From Aneurinibacillus tyrosinisolvens (GTDB lineage: Bacteria > Bacillota > Bacilli > Aneurinibacillales > Aneurinibacillaceae), in the NCBI RefSeq assembly GCF_001015055.1, contig NZ_BBWZ01000017.1:19907-83906 (forward strand): 64,000 nt of DNA, read 5' to 3'. Made by a program: the position numbers and the translations under genes. This document shows positions 18,488-28,052 of the stretch, piece after piece (the stretch's first letter is position 1; every line of letters starts with the position of its first letter). Below the pieces are notes generated by a model, which did no database searches, was not told where the DNA came from, and was given only the letters and a program-made list of their open reading frames with translations.

Positions 18488-19222
18488 ATGATGTTAAACA
18501 ACGTATGTGTTGCCCACCGGGGATGGTCCGGCCAGGCACCTGAAAACACGCTTGCAGCGATTAAGATGGCTGCCAATCACCCTGACATTGCTATGCTGGA
18601 AATCGATGTTCAACTGAGCCGGGACGGTATACCTGTGATTATCCATGACTATACATTAGAACGTACAACGAATGGTGCAGGAAAAGTTGGGGATTTCACG
18701 CTCAAAGAATTAAAAGAGCTGGATGCAGGCTCCTGGTTTAGTACGGCTGCTGCGGGTGAAGCGATCCCGACCCTGGAAGAGGTTTTGCAGGAAACCAGGG
18801 GGAAGGTAAAACTAAATCTTGAAATCAAACGCGGAGGCGACTGGTACCCTGGCATTGAAAAGAAAGTGGCAGATCTGGTCCGGCAATATGCTATGGAATC
18901 AGATGTTATCATGACAAGCTTCAATCACGAAACGATTCATACGCTTTCAAAAGTTGCCCCCAGTATCAAAACCGGGCTCATCATCTATGGGTACCCTGCT
19001 TTAATTGAGGAGCTTCTTGCTTATACAGGTGCCTCTATCCTGTCCATGGGCTACCAGTATATCACAGACAATTTAGTACAAAGCTGTCTTAACCATGGAG
19101 TGGATTTGATTGCATGGACGATTGATCAGCCTGAAGATATGCAACAGATCGCAAGGATGGGTGAACGAATCGCCATTTGTACGAATTACCCCGAGCGCTG
19201 GTTTTCAGCAAGAGAGATATAA
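18488..19222 (+). CDS. ugpQ: Glycerophosphodiester phosphodiesterase
   Basis: 244 residues of the GDPD family, cytoplasmic (no signal peptide): HRGWSGQAPENT (catalytic His/Arg), EIDVQLSRDGIPVIIHDYTLERTTNG (metal-binding Glu-Asp and second His) and a late EIKR strand. It hydrolyses glycerophosphodiesters to glycerol-3-phosphate and an alcohol, feeding the inducer of GlpP. Two adjacent ATGs (18488, 18491) follow AAGGAG; the second has better spacing. It is the last gene of the unit and is closed by a bidirectional terminator. Confidence 0.9.
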   Translation: MMLNNVCVAHRGWSGQAPENTLAAIKMAANHPDIAMLEIDVQLSRDGIPVIIHDYTLERTTNGAGKVGDFTLKELKELDAGSWFSTAAAGEAIPTLEEVLQETRGKVKLNLEIKRGGDWYPGIEKKVADLVRQYAMESDVIMTSFNHETIHTLSKVAPSIKTGLIIYGYPALIEELLAYTGASILSMGYQYITDNLVQSCLNHGVDLIAWTIDQPEDMQQIARMGERIAICTNYPERWFSAREI

Positions 19223-19248
19223 TTTGCTTTAAGGAAAATCGAGATAGG

Positions 19249-19275
19249 GAGAGGCGGATGATTGTCCGCCTCTTC
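19249..19275. terminator. Bidirectional terminator
   Basis: AGAGGCGGA (19250-19258) pairs with TCCGCCTCT (19265-19273). It lies between the convergent ugpQ and htrA genes. Confidence 0.75.
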
Positions 19276-19277
19276 AT

Positions 19278-20492
19278 TTAAGGTAGTATAGTATTCGAAC
19301 TATCTCCGCTGCTTGCGGCGGCAGATAACGAGGTCAGCTTGACTGACAGCGTTTGTTCTTTACCGTTACTGCGGTAAACGGTTAGTGTTACGGTATCCCC
19401 GATTTTTTGCTTAAAAAGCTCCGAGTGCAGGCTGAAGGAGTCAGTAATCTTCGCCCCGTTCATGGCTGTAATTACATCCCCTCTTTGCAGTCCGCCACGT
19501 TTCGCTTCAAGTGACTGTACCTGGGTAATCAGGACACCCTGGGCAACGGGAAGATTTAAATTTTGTTCATTTGCATTTTGCTGTACATCACTTACGCTAA
19601 TCCCTAGTGCGGGATAATCTATGTGTCCCGACTTTACAATACGATCGATGATCTGGCGGGCCTCATTAATCGGAATGGCGAATCCCATTCCTTCCACACC
19701 GCTCTTTGCAATTTTAGAACTGTTAATCCCGATAACCTGTCCTTCTACATTACACAGTGCCCCGCCGCTGTTCCCGGGATTGATGGCGGCGTCTGTTTGT
19801 AAGACGGCCTGCTGATTAAGCGTCTGGCCGCTTTGCTCATCGGTAACGGGCATCATCCGCTGGGTGGCACTGATCACTCCAGTCGTTACCGTTTGATTAA
19901 ACTCTTGCCCAAGCGGATTCCCGATAGCAATAGCCGGTTCACCAACCTGCAGTTTGCCTGAGTCACCTAAAGTTGCAACCGTAGTTATATAAGCAGTAGG
20001 AATTTTAAGTACGGCCAGATCGCTATATGGATCGGTGCCGACTACAGTTGCCTGTGCCTTCTTTTCATTAGGCAGCAGAACTTCTACCTTTGAGGCTCCC
20101 TCCACAACATGGTTATTCGTTACGATGTATCCTTCTTTATCAAAAATAATTCCGGAACCTTCTCCTTGTTCCTGAATGGCTGATCCTTGATTAAACGGAT
20201 CCGAAGAAGTTTTTCCGTAATTAACAATGCCGACGATAGCCGGCTTTACCTTTTTAACGGCTTCAACGATTCCGCCATTTACATTTACGGATACATTGCT
20301 TACGGGAACAGGTGTAGAAGCAGCTGCTTTGCTGCTCGTTTGTTGAGTTGAGATTGGCTGGGTAGTGGATATTGGACTTGATTTCATCATAGCAAAGGTA
20401 GACGCTGACCCGACAAACGCTGATAGTGCAACTAGAGCAATCGACTTTTTCCATCCTGTGCTTCTGCTCGTTTTATCATCATAGAATCCCAT
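19278..20492 (-). CDS. htrA: HtrA/DegP-like surface serine protease
   Basis: 404 residues: a short cytoplasmic tail, one transmembrane helix (near 20-40), a Ser/Thr linker, a trypsin-like domain with His in NNHVVEG, Asp in DPYSDLAVLK and Ser in NPGNSGGAL, and one PDZ domain (GVLITQVQSLEAKRGGLQRGDVI). It is a membrane-anchored quality-control protease facing the cell wall. The start at 20492 has GGGAGGAAG; the longer frame has no site. B. subtilis has three paralogues (HtrA, HtrB, YyxA), and I cannot tell which this matches. It is transcribed divergently from tkt. Confidence 0.9.
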   Translation of the reverse strand: MGFYDDKTSRSTGWKKSIALVALSAFVGSASTFAMMKSSPISTTQPISTQQTSSKAAASTPVPVSNVSVNVNGGIVEAVKKVKPAIVGIVNYGKTSSDPFNQGSAIQEQGEGSGIIFDKEGYIVTNNHVVEGASKVEVLLPNEKKAQATVVGTDPYSDLAVLKIPTAYITTVATLGDSGKLQVGEPAIAIGNPLGQEFNQTVTTGVISATQRMMPVTDEQSGQTLNQQAVLQTDAAINPGNSGGALCNVEGQVIGINSSKIAKSGVEGMGFAIPINEARQIIDRIVKSGHIDYPALGISVSDVQQNANEQNLNLPVAQGVLITQVQSLEAKRGGLQRGDVITAMNGAKITDSFSLHSELFKQKIGDTVTLTVYRSNGKEQTLSVKLTSLSAAASSGDSSNTILP

Positions 20493-20680
20493 GTCGCTTC
20501 CTCCCTGGCTGTTTTTGTAGTTTTGAACTTTCTTTACTTTAACCAAGAAAGGTGAAAAAACGGTGAAAATTTGCGGGAGCAAAATTGAACCAGGAGGCAG
20601 ACATGGAAAAGGAAAGTAGTATACTATTACTAAGCATGGATACGATATGAAGTGAATGCAGCGAAAGGAGCTTATAAGAA

Positions 20681-22696
20681 ATGAAAGAAGAACTGAAGAT
20701 TATCGATGAACTCGCAGTTGCTACGATTCGTACGTTGTCGATTGACCAGGTAGAAGCAGCGAACTCTGGCCATCCGGGCCTGCCGATGGGGGCAGCCCCG
20801 ATGACTTATGTAGCCTGGACTCGTTTTATGAAGCATAACCCGGCAAATCCAAACTGGTTTAATCGCGACCGTTTTGTCCTGTCTGCCGGCCACGGTTCCG
20901 CGTTGCTTTACAGCCTCCTTCACCTAAGCGGCTATGACCTTAGCATTGAAGATCTGAAAAACTTCCGTCAGTGGGGAAGCCGTACGCCGGGACATCCTGA
21001 GTTTGGCCACACATCTGGTGTAGAAGCAACTACTGGTCCGCTCGGTCAGGGCTTTGGCATGGCCGTAGGGATGGCTATGGCAGAACGATTCCTGGCTGCT
21101 ACATACAATCGTGACGGCCATGATGTTATTGACCATTACACGTATACGCTCTGCGGTGACGGGGATTTAATGGAAGGCGTACAGGCGGAGGCGGCTTCCC
21201 TTGCCGGGCACTTAAAACTGGGCCGTTTGATTGCCCTGTATGACTCCAACAACATTTCACTTGACGGAGACACCGATCAGGCCTTTACCGAGAATGTAGC
21301 GAAACGTTTTGAAGCTTATGGCTGGCAGGTTCTGCGCGTAGAAGATGGCAATGATCTTGAACAGCTTGCTAAAGCCATCGAAGAAGCCAAACAGGATACC
21401 ACACGCCCTTCCTTAGTCGAAATTCGTACGGTTATTGGATACGGAAGTCCAAATAAAGGCGGGAAGTCGGCGGCCCATGGTTCTCCGCTTGGCGCGGATG
21501 AGGTGAAGCTCGTCAAAGAAGCGTATAAATGGGGACACGAGCCATTCCATGTACCGGCAGAAGTTCGCGCCCACTTTGACAAGCTGAAAGAAGCGGGTGC
21601 AAAGCTGGAAGCGGAATGGAATGAGCTATGGCAATCCTACAGGCAGAAGTACCCGGAAGATGCCAGGATGCTGGAAGCTGCTATGCATGGCAGGCTGCCG
21701 GAAAACTGGGATGCTGACCTTACTGTATTTACGCCGGCTGACGGAAAAATTGCCACGCGTGATGCATCCGGAAAAGCGATCAACGAAATGGCACAAGCGA
21801 TCCCGTATTTCCTTGGAGGATCAGCCGACCTGGCCTCTTCCACTAAAACGAATATCAAAGGGGAAAATGTATTCAACAGCCATGATTACAGCGGGCGCAA
21901 TATTTGGTTTGGTGTACGTGAACACGGCATGGCGGCTGCTATGAATGGTATGTCGCTGCATGGCGGGGTTAAAGTATTCGGGGGAACGTTCTTCGTATTC
22001 TCAGATTACCTCCGTCCGGCTATCCGCCTTGCTGCTTTAATGAAGCAGCCGGTTATTTATGTATTAACCCATGATAGTATTGCGGTAGGGGAAGACGGGC
22101 CTACACATGAACCGGTTGAACATTTGCCGGCACTGCGGGCGATCCCTGGCTTAACGGTCCTGCGTCCTGCTGATGCAAATGAGACCTTTGCGGCTTACCA
22201 CTATGCGTTAGGTGAGAGCGAAGAGCCGGTTGCGATGGTGCTCTCCCGGCAAGGGCTTCCAGTGCTTGAGAAAACGGATGAGCTCGCAAGAAAGAATGTA
22301 CGCCGCGGTGCCTACGTACTGAGCGATACAGACGGAGAACCTCAAGTCATCCTAATTGCAACCGGATCTGAAGTCCAGCTGGCTGTTGAGGCACAAAAGG
22401 CGTTATCTGCCAAAAACGTGAAAGCACGCATTGTGAGCATGCCAAGCTGGGAACTGTTTGAAAAGCAGCCTGAAGACTATAAAGAGTCCGTTTTACCTTC
22501 CGGTGTAAAAGCGCGCGTGGCGATTGAAATGGCTTCCCCGTTCGGCTGGGAACGGTATGCAGGCCAGCAGGGTGCGATTGTGGGCATCAATACATTTGGG
22601 GCTTCCGCACCCGGCAATAAAGTAATGCAGGAGTACGGCTTTACAGTTGATAACGTAGTAAGCACTGTTGAAGAGGTGCTCTCGAAACAAGCATAA
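20681..22696 (+). CDS. tkt: Transketolase
   Basis: 671 residues, full length. Thiamine diphosphate enzyme of the pentose phosphate pathway. It has the N-terminal SGHPGLPMG motif, the ThDP site [20 protein letters not shown] with the Mg-binding Asn in [10 protein letters not shown], the Pyr domain with [11 protein letters not shown], and the [15 protein letters not shown] loop. AAAGGAGC lies before the ATG. It is a single gene with its own 3' terminator. Confidence 0.97.
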   Translation: MKEELKIIDELAVATIRTLSIDQVEAANSGHPGLPMGAAPMTYVAWTRFMKHNPANPNWFNRDRFVLSAGHGSALLYSLLHLSGYDLSIEDLKNFRQWGSRTPGHPEFGHTSGVEATTGPLGQGFGMAVGMAMAERFLAATYNRDGHDVIDHYTYTLCGDGDLMEGVQAEAASLAGHLKLGRLIALYDSNNISLDGDTDQAFTENVAKRFEAYGWQVLRVEDGNDLEQLAKAIEEAKQDTTRPSLVEIRTVIGYGSPNKGGKSAAHGSPLGADEVKLVKEAYKWGHEPFHVPAEVRAHFDKLKEAGAKLEAEWNELWQSYRQKYPEDARMLEAAMHGRLPENWDADLTVFTPADGKIATRDASGKAINEMAQAIPYFLGGSADLASSTKTNIKGENVFNSHDYSGRNIWFGVREHGMAAAMNGMSLHGGVKVFGGTFFVFSDYLRPAIRLAALMKQPVIYVLTHDSIAVGEDGPTHEPVEHLPALRAIPGLTVLRPADANETFAAYHYALGESEEPVAMVLSRQGLPVLEKTDELARKNVRRGAYVLSDTDGEPQVILIATGSEVQLAVEAQKALSAKNVKARIVSMPSWELFEKQPEDYKESVLPSGVKARVAIEMASPFGWERYAGQQGAIVGINTFGASAPGNKVMQEYGFTVDNVVSTVEEVLSKQA

Positions 22697-22719
22697 TTAC
22701 AAATATCATCCTCTAAACT

Positions 22720-22757
22720 AAAGCAGCCGTCCTGCAATCGGGACGGCTGCTTGCTCG
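22720..22757. terminator. Terminator shared by tkt and the deacetylase gene
   Basis: AAGCAGCCGTCC (22721-22732) and GGACGGCTGCTT (22741-22752) form a perfect 12-base stem between convergent genes. Confidence 0.85.
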
Positions 22758-22759
22758 TT

Positions 22760-23560
22760 TTAGGGTTTTATTACAAGGTCAACGCATTCGTCTCCTGTCT
22801 TTTCTTTTGTACTTTGACGTACTAAATCAGAAATCGTAACAAATTTGTATCCTTGTTTAGAAAGGATAGAAAGAATTTTCTCCAATGCTTTGACGGTTTG
22901 TGTTCGATTCACGCCAGAATCATGCATTAAAACAATCTGCCCGGGCTCTGCATGCTGTGTAACCCGTCTTACTATCGTTTCTATCCCGGGATTGGCCCAA
23001 TCTTTTGGATCTTGATTTTTTGACCAGATGACAATGATATGGTTTTTCTTTTTTGCTGCGCTGATAACAGCACTGTTTTGTATCCCTGCCGGGGGGCGAA
23101 AGAAAACAGGATATTTTCCAGTTAAAGAATAGATGGTGTCATCTGCCTTTTGAATTTCTTTCTGCAGCTGTAATGAGGTGATTTTTCTCATGGAAGGATG
23201 TGAAAATGTATGGTTTCCAATTTCGTGACCCTGCCCGTCCAGTTCTTTAATGACGGACGAAAAGCTTTGTGCACGTTGTCCTGTGACAAAAAAAGTTCCC
23301 TTTCCCTGGTATTTGTTTAAGACTTTCAATACGTTTCGGGTGTAAACAGGATGAGGACCGTCATCAAAAGTAAAAGCGATGAGTTTTTCTTTTACATTGA
23401 CTTTATAAAGGGGAGAAGCGGAGAAGCAATTTATTCCTCTGTGTCTAACATTCATCGAACTATTCATTGAAGCATGTTCTGTATTCGTTTCTTTTGCTAG
23501 TATCGCAGATAAAAAAAGGACAAGTAGTGATATGTTTATGAGTGTTTTTTTACCATTCAT
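22760..23560 (-). CDS. Secreted polysaccharide deacetylase (NodB domain)
   Basis: 266 residues with an N-terminal signal or anchor (residues 5-22) and a NodB domain: FTFDDGP (metal Asp), NHTFSHPS (two His), FRPPAG, and a closing VLMHDSG. It removes acetyl groups from peptidoglycan or another glycan outside the membrane. It differs from PdaB at 61.9 kb, which has a variant FDISWG motif. The family is clear; whether it acts on spore cortex or vegetative wall is not. It is a single gene. Confidence 0.87.
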   Translation of the reverse strand: MNGKKTLINISLLVLFLSAILAKETNTEHASMNSSMNVRHRGINCFSASPLYKVNVKEKLIAFTFDDGPHPVYTRNVLKVLNKYQGKGTFFVTGQRAQSFSSVIKELDGQGHEIGNHTFSHPSMRKITSLQLQKEIQKADDTIYSLTGKYPVFFRPPAGIQNSAVISAAKKKNHIIVIWSKNQDPKDWANPGIETIVRRVTQHAEPGQIVLMHDSGVNRTQTVKALEKILSILSKQGYKFVTISDLVRQSTKEKTGDECVDLVIKP

Positions 23561-23991
23561 TATCGGTCCAGCTTTCGTTTTTTTGTAGGCTGTTTTCTTT
23601 ATATAGTTTATCCTTCTTTTTCTTTATTAGAAAATATTCTCCATAATATGGGTGTACCTTGAGGCGGTTTTCCCATAATTCGCTCCATCGTGTAAATCGA
23701 ATAATCCAACGGCGCACAATAATGGCTTGAATACAAAGGGAAAAAAGATGCTAAGACCTGTCAAATACAAACAGGGATTTTTTCGCTTTTCTTAATATTT
23801 CCTTCCAACCATTTTATATTCTCAGGTGAAATACATTTAATACGCAAAAGGCATTTGCCTAACACTCGTACCTCTCCGCTTACATAAGGTAATATCATCG
23901 AAGAAACTCTTTCGGGGCTAATTAAGAGCTTCTCAAGAAAGAAGGGGACATTCGGTAATATAAGAATGCATACGGAGGGGGAAACGTCTTT
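23561..23991. other. Intergenic region with an unassigned minus-strand frame
   Basis: 430 bases without a supported gene. The minus-strand frame ending at 23761 reads protein-like in its last 60 residues (..SSMILPYVSGEVRVLGKC..), but it has no ribosome binding site before any start and runs into ymaF. It may be a decayed gene. I see no promoter with confidence. Confidence 0.4.
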
Positions 23992-24375
23992 ATGAACAAA
24001 AAAACACCAAATAAAAAAAGTTTTAAGATAAAAAGTCAATCGAATCGCAAAACAAATTCAAAAGGATCGACACAGACCCATGTACACGAATTTCTAGGCA
24101 GTACGAAGCTAGCAGAAGCAGGGGATGAGAGACATAACCATCGTTTTGCAGGAGTTACAAGTGAAGCCATTCCCAGGGGTAATAGTCATGTGCATGTCAT
24201 ATCAACGAATACGGACTTTTTTGATCATCATCATGAAGTTGCTATAACAACGGGTCCTGCTATTCCTGTCGGTAATGGGAAACATGTACATTTTGTTAGA
24301 GGAAGAACAACACTGGACGATGGACACGTCCATCAATTTGTATTTGCCACATTAATTCAAAAGCCCCTCATCTGA
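23992..24375 (+). CDS. ymaF: YmaF-family histidine-rich protein
   Basis: 127 residues, with CGGAGGGGG before the ATG. A basic, Lys/Ser-rich N-terminus is followed by repeated His pairs: TQTHVHEFLGS, RHNHRFAG, NSHVHVIS, HHHEVAITTGPAIPVGNGKHVHF, DGHVHQF. This is the YmaF pattern of Bacillus, a family of unknown function found in spore formers. The histidines could bind metal. There is no signal peptide and no operon partner. Confidence 0.8.
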   Translation: MNKKTPNKKSFKIKSQSNRKTNSKGSTQTHVHEFLGSTKLAEAGDERHNHRFAGVTSEAIPRGNSHVHVISTNTDFFDHHHEVAITTGPAIPVGNGKHVHFVRGRTTLDDGHVHQFVFATLIQKPLI

Positions 24376-24603
24376 ATGATAAATAGTGAATTGATGTTTA
24401 TTTGTATTACAAATTGAACTTTGATTTGGGGACACTTTTCTCCCAGAAGGAAAAAGCAAAATAATTTTCGACAATCCAATAGCTAAAGTGGTATGTCCTT
24501 ACTAAGAATAGTAAGGATCATTTTTTTGGTATGCTCTATAATTATATGTAAGTCGATAGGAAGCATGGGCTTTTGGAGATAATTACATAAGGGAGCAGTA
24601 TAG

Positions 24604-25878
24604 ATGGATAGTAAAAGGTTGAAAATTATCACAAAGAGTAAACGAGTCAAGCAAAGTTCCAAAGAAATTGAGGATCGTTTTAACTCGCTTCTCGAAAATA
24701 ATCCTGATTCTATTTGTTCGCTTGACTTACAAGGTAAATTTACAAGTGTAAATCCAGCCACTGAGAGGATTACTGGGTATTCAACTCAAGAAATTCTTAA
24801 CCATTCATTAAAATCATTTATTACTAAAGAAAATATTATGAAGGTGCTACGATATTTTAAGCGAACGGCACAAGGTGAATCACAAAATTATGAGGTTACC
24901 ATCACTCATAAGGAAGGTCATCGGATTGAGCTGAGTGTTAAAAATGTTCCAATTATTGTTCGCAATAAAATTGTAGGTGTCTATATCATTGCAAAAGACA
25001 TTACGCAACGAAAACAGATGGAGGAACAACTTCGTGAGAGTGAAAACAATTACCGTTTTATAGCAAAGAACATGTCAGATTTAATTATTGTTTTGGATGA
25101 GACAGGTGTTGTTCAGTACGCTTCTCCGTCACATAAGAGGGTCTTAGGATTCTCACCAACCGTTTATGAAGGTAGAATGGTATTTGATTTGGTTCATCCA
25201 GAGGACATTTCTTTCGTGCAAAATATATACAAGAAAATGATAATAACAAAATTGCCTCACCTCGTTGAGCTTCGATATAAACATAGCAATGGGGATTGGA
25301 TCGCTGTTGAGGCAAATGGGATGCCTGTAATTGGGGGAAATGGGGAAGTTATAAATGTTGTAGTTGTCGCCAGAGAAATTACAAAGCGACGCCAAGCAGA
25401 AGAAGCATTACAAGAAAGTGAAAAACAATTACGTACATTAATTAATGCTCTTCCTGATGGTGCATTTTTAAAGGATGGAGAGGGGCGATGGTTAGAAGCG
25501 AATCATGCTGGACTTCACCTTTTTCAATTAGGGAATGCTCCTTATAAGGGAAAAAGGGATACTGAATTAGCTATTTATAGTCAAGTTGCAGGAGAGGCAT
25601 TTCTCAATTGTCAACGTAGCGACGAGGAAGCATGGAAAGCACAGAGAATGATACAGTTGGAAGAGGTTATTCCACAACCGGATGGGGTATCTAGAACTTT
25701 TGATGTCATTAAAGTACCTACTTTTTATCCTGATGGTAAACGGAAAGGAATTGTGGTCATTGGTCGAGATATTACTGAGCGTAAAAAGACGGAAGAAATC
25801 ATACGCAAAACAGATAAGTTAGCTGTTATAGGTGAATTGGCAGCCGGCATTGCCCACGAAATTCGGAACCATTGTTGA
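24604..25878 (+). pseudogene. PAS-domain sensor kinase truncated at its phospho-acceptor site
   Basis: A 424-residue frame with three PAS domains (near 25-140, 150-270 and 280-400, each ending in a DITxRK motif) and the start of a HisKA domain, LAVIGELAAGIAHEIRN, which ends after two further residues at TGA. The HATPase domain is missing. Adding one C at 25869-25870 gives the family NPL, but the sequence then continues for about 35 residues into unrelated DNA and the terminator, so the catalytic half is truly lost. Intact relatives are the KinA/KinE-type sporulation kinases. It borders an IS remnant. It cannot autophosphorylate as it stands. Confidence 0.8.
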
Positions 25879-25932
25879 GATTGTTTTACCGGCGTGAAAT
25901 TAATATCCTTGTTCTAGAGAAAATCAAAATAA

Positions 25933-25968
25933 AATCGCTATTCTATACAGAGATAGCGATTTTTTTTA
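25933..25968. terminator. Bidirectional terminator
   Basis: AATCGCTAT (25933-25941) pairs with ATAGCGATT (25953-25961), followed by a T-run to 25967. It serves the truncated kinase and, overlapping its stop, the minus-strand Spo0E-like gene. Confidence 0.85.
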
Positions 25969-26120
25969 TGCTTCATTGACTTTACAATTAAAAAATCGAG
26001 TTCTTGACTAAGATGAAGGATCTCTGGATGTTGAAAATTGAAATGATGCTGTATTGCTTTATCCGCTAGAATTTTTTTTAGTTCATCTATGGTTAATCTT
26101 AACTCCACTTCTTCAATCAC
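25938..26120 (-). CDS. Spo0E-like sporulation phosphatase, second copy
   Basis: 60 residues from a GTG at 26120 with GGGGAGAGG before it. It has the two-helix Spo0E fold: ELRLTIDELKKIL and LHLSQELDFLIVKSM, with the full SQELD motif. It is a close paralogue of 9998-10171. It would dephosphorylate Spo0A~P. It sits between a kinase that has lost its catalytic domain and an IS remnant, so it survived whatever removed its neighbours, or arrived with that event. Confidence 0.8.
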   Translation of the reverse strand: MIEEVELRLTIDELKKILADKAIQHHFNFQHPEILHLSQELDFLIVKSMKHKKNRYLCIE

Positions 26121-26206
26121 CCTAGACCTCTCCCCAATAAATAACAAGTTTTGCAAGCATATCTTACATTATCTAATGTTAAAGCTCTCCGAACAATAAT
26201 ATTTTC

Positions 26207-26803
26207 TCGACAAATCGTGACATTTCTGAACATGCTTTAGTCCGTGAATTGGATACGCTTGTAGCTGATGGTGCTTATTACCGAGCAAGTACAGCGATAC
26301 ACGCAGAGAAAGTAAACGTAGCGTTCCATGTTTCAAAGATGACGGGGTCTTCCGTTCCGGATGACCGAATGGGCGTCGATACATTCGAAATGAACGAAGA
26401 AACGCATCAAATTGTTCGTTGTCCAGCTGGACATGCCCCTTTATATTCAGAATACAAGCCAGAAAAAGAAGTGTATCGTGCTAAATTTGCAAAACCAGAC
26501 TGTGAAAACTGTCCTCTTTTACACCGTTGTCCTGTGGAAGAAAAAAAAGAAATGAATACGCTCCGCTTTACAGAAACAAAGCGTCAGGCTGATCGAATGC
26601 GTACCAAAATGGGAAGTGAACGGCATAAAGCACTCGCGAATTTTCGTGCAGGTGTAGAGGGAGTGCCTTCTGTTCTTCGACGTGTTTACCGGATTGATGA
26701 ATTACCAATCCGCGGTTTCGTGCGCTCAAAAATATGGATTCATTTCAAAGTCATGGCGTATAACATCAAAAGAGTAAACCAATATGCCCGCCGGGCATCG
26801 TAA
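26207..26803 (+). mobile_element. IS1182-type transposase, C-terminal remnant
   Basis: An open frame of about 198 residues without its own start reads as the C-terminal half of an IS1182-family DDE transposase: LDTLVADGAYYRAST (the second catalytic Asp), the zinc-like cluster CENCPLLHRCP, and a C-terminal RVYRIDELPIRGFVRSKIWIH..MAYNIKRVNQ. The N-terminal half and left end are missing. No inverted repeats could be identified around it. It is inactive and marks past insertion in this zone. Confidence 0.75.
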
Positions 26804-26961
26804 GATGCTCATATCTCGTCATATAGAACAAAAACTCAGGATGAATTTACCCACTACTTTATCTTAGACTACAAAAAAGCCATCCTTTTTGGGGTCTAAT
26901 CTAAATATATGTTATTATTTAAACTGTAATATTATTCCTTTTTTTATGAGGAGTGGAAACA

Positions 26962-27300
26962 ATGCTGCTTATGAATGTTGGGATTAGTGTATTGATTGGA
27001 ATTATCTTTATTCTGTCTGGGCTGCTCTTAAAGTACAAACCGCCAAGAAGTATCAACGCGATTTATGGCTATCGAACTTTCCGTTCCATGAAAAACACGA
27101 AGTTGTGGAGGGAAGGAAATAGATACAGTGCTGAAATTATGGTAAAGTATGGTTACTTTTTTATGATTATCGGAAGTTTATTTAGCGTTATTTTCAAACA
27201 AGCGTCTGTTACTTTGCTTTTTATTATGGGTCTAATGTTAGTGTTAATCATCTGTATGTTTGTAAGAGTAGAAAAAAGACTAAAGCAGTTGGATAAATAA
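26962..27300 (+). CDS. SdpI/YhfL-family membrane protein
   Basis: 112 residues from the ATG at 26962, 8 bases after GAGGAG. It has three hydrophobic helices (near 5-25, 60-80 and 85-105) and the SdpI signature between the first two: PPRSINAIYGYRTFRSMKN followed by LWREGNRYS. SdpI is the immunity and signal protein for the SdpC toxin in B. subtilis, but most homologues have no sdpC. None is seen here, so immunity is not supported. It is a single gene next to another small membrane protein. Confidence 0.78.
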   Translation: MLLMNVGISVLIGIIFILSGLLLKYKPPRSINAIYGYRTFRSMKNTKLWREGNRYSAEIMVKYGYFFMIIGSLFSVIFKQASVTLLFIMGLMLVLIICMFVRVEKRLKQLDK

Positions 27301-27435
27301 AAACGATTAAAAGAGGAGTAATCTTTCAGTGTTATATAGGATGTTGCTTAATTAACTAACGAGCAGCTTAGTAAAATAAAATGGTAAACTTTTAATTAAA
27401 GCGCAATTTATTCAAGAACGAAAGGGAAAAAATAA

Positions 27436-27609
27436 ATGAAACTTTTTTGGAAGTACGCAAGGTGGTTTACAGGTTTTTGGATATTGTATGGAATTGTAAA
27501 AGTTGTATATAATTTTACGAAAAATCAAGCCTTCGATTTCCAAACATTTGCTTTAGCACTCGGTATGGCAGTTATTTTTTTCAAGCGAAAAAAGAGTACA
27601 ACAGTTTGA
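27436..27609 (+). CDS. Small membrane protein, 57 residues
   Basis: The ATG at 27436 follows AAAGGG. The product has one or two hydrophobic stretches (WFTGFWILYGIVKVVYNF and FALALGMAVIFF) and ends in KRKKSTTV. I do not recognise a family. Its basic C-terminus after a helix suggests a membrane protein with the tail inside. It lies between the SdpI-like gene and the DAB leader, on the same strand. Confidence 0.5.
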   Translation: MKLFWKYARWFTGFWILYGIVKVVYNFTKNQAFDFQTFALALGMAVIFFKRKKSTTV

Positions 27610-27691
27610 AATAAAACATGGATTTGTTTAATTTAGTTATGAAACCATGACAAAGAAAGGATGGGATTTTTAATTGGTTTTATTACAACCC

Positions 27692-27720
27692 TTGACGGGG
27701 TATATAATAAATACTAGAAT
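27692..27720 (+). promoter_or_regulatory. Promoter of the DAB leader transcript
   Basis: TTGACG (27692-27697), a 17-base spacer and TAGAAT (27715-27720) give a good sigma-A promoter. The nearest gene start downstream is dabB, about 330 bases on, so a long leader or a separate small RNA is implied. Confidence 0.55.
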
Positions 27721-27871
27721 ATAGGCAGAGAATCATTAAGTGAAATCCTTACGTATGCTCTATTCGTGAAATCTATTATGAATGGTGTTAAGAGATTTGC
27801 GGAGTTTCGAATGCAATTCAATATAGAAAATTAGGTAGACTTTTCAAAAAACCAATTGGTTAGTTGACAGT

Positions 27872-27937
27872 AAACCGACAAGTTTCAGAGATTAATGGTT
27901 ATAAGACCATGAATTCTGGATTTGTCGGTTTTTTTTA
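27872..27937 (+). terminator. Three-part hairpin with T-run in the DAB leader
   Basis: AAACCGACAA (27872-27881) pairs with TTTGTCGGTT (27921-27930) and is followed by eight Ts. Inside it CAGA/TCTG and ATGGT/ACCAT pair in turn, so the element is one long, bulged hairpin of about 60 bases. It lies between the promoter at 27692 and dabB, so it is either the end of a small RNA of about 210 bases or an attenuator of the operon. Bases 27610-28052 hold no other gene than the short frame listed next. Confidence 0.65.
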
Positions 27938-27979
27938 TTTGAAAAAAAGGGCCTAAACAAGGAAAGGAGCGTTTTTAAA

Positions 27980-28030
27980 ATGATACCAATGGTTATTTCT
28001 GATTTTAGTATTTTTGTTGCTTTCATCTAA
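27980..28030 (+). CDS. Possible leader peptide before dabB
   Basis: AAAGGAG (27963-27969) is followed at 27980 by ATG and a 16-residue hydrophobic peptide (MIPMVISDFSIFVAFI) that stops 22 bases before dabB. It could be a leader peptide or chance. There is no family to compare. Confidence 0.3.
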   Translation: MIPMVISDFSIFVAFI

Positions 28031-28052
28031 TTCTTGCAAGGGAGGAAACCGG

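Noticed and set aside
23761..24039. Minus-strand frame of 92 codons next to ymaF
   Set aside because: Part looks protein-like, but it has no ribosome binding site, its start lies inside ymaF, and I know no family. Left as an unassigned stretch.
24604..25878. Selenocysteine reading of the kinase TGA
   Set aside because: selB and selC are nearby, but the sequence after the TGA does not continue the kinase and no SECIS-like hairpin follows.
26804..26961. Riboswitch or IS end downstream of the transposase remnant
   Set aside because: No inverted repeat matching another copy and no recognisable aptamer could be seen.
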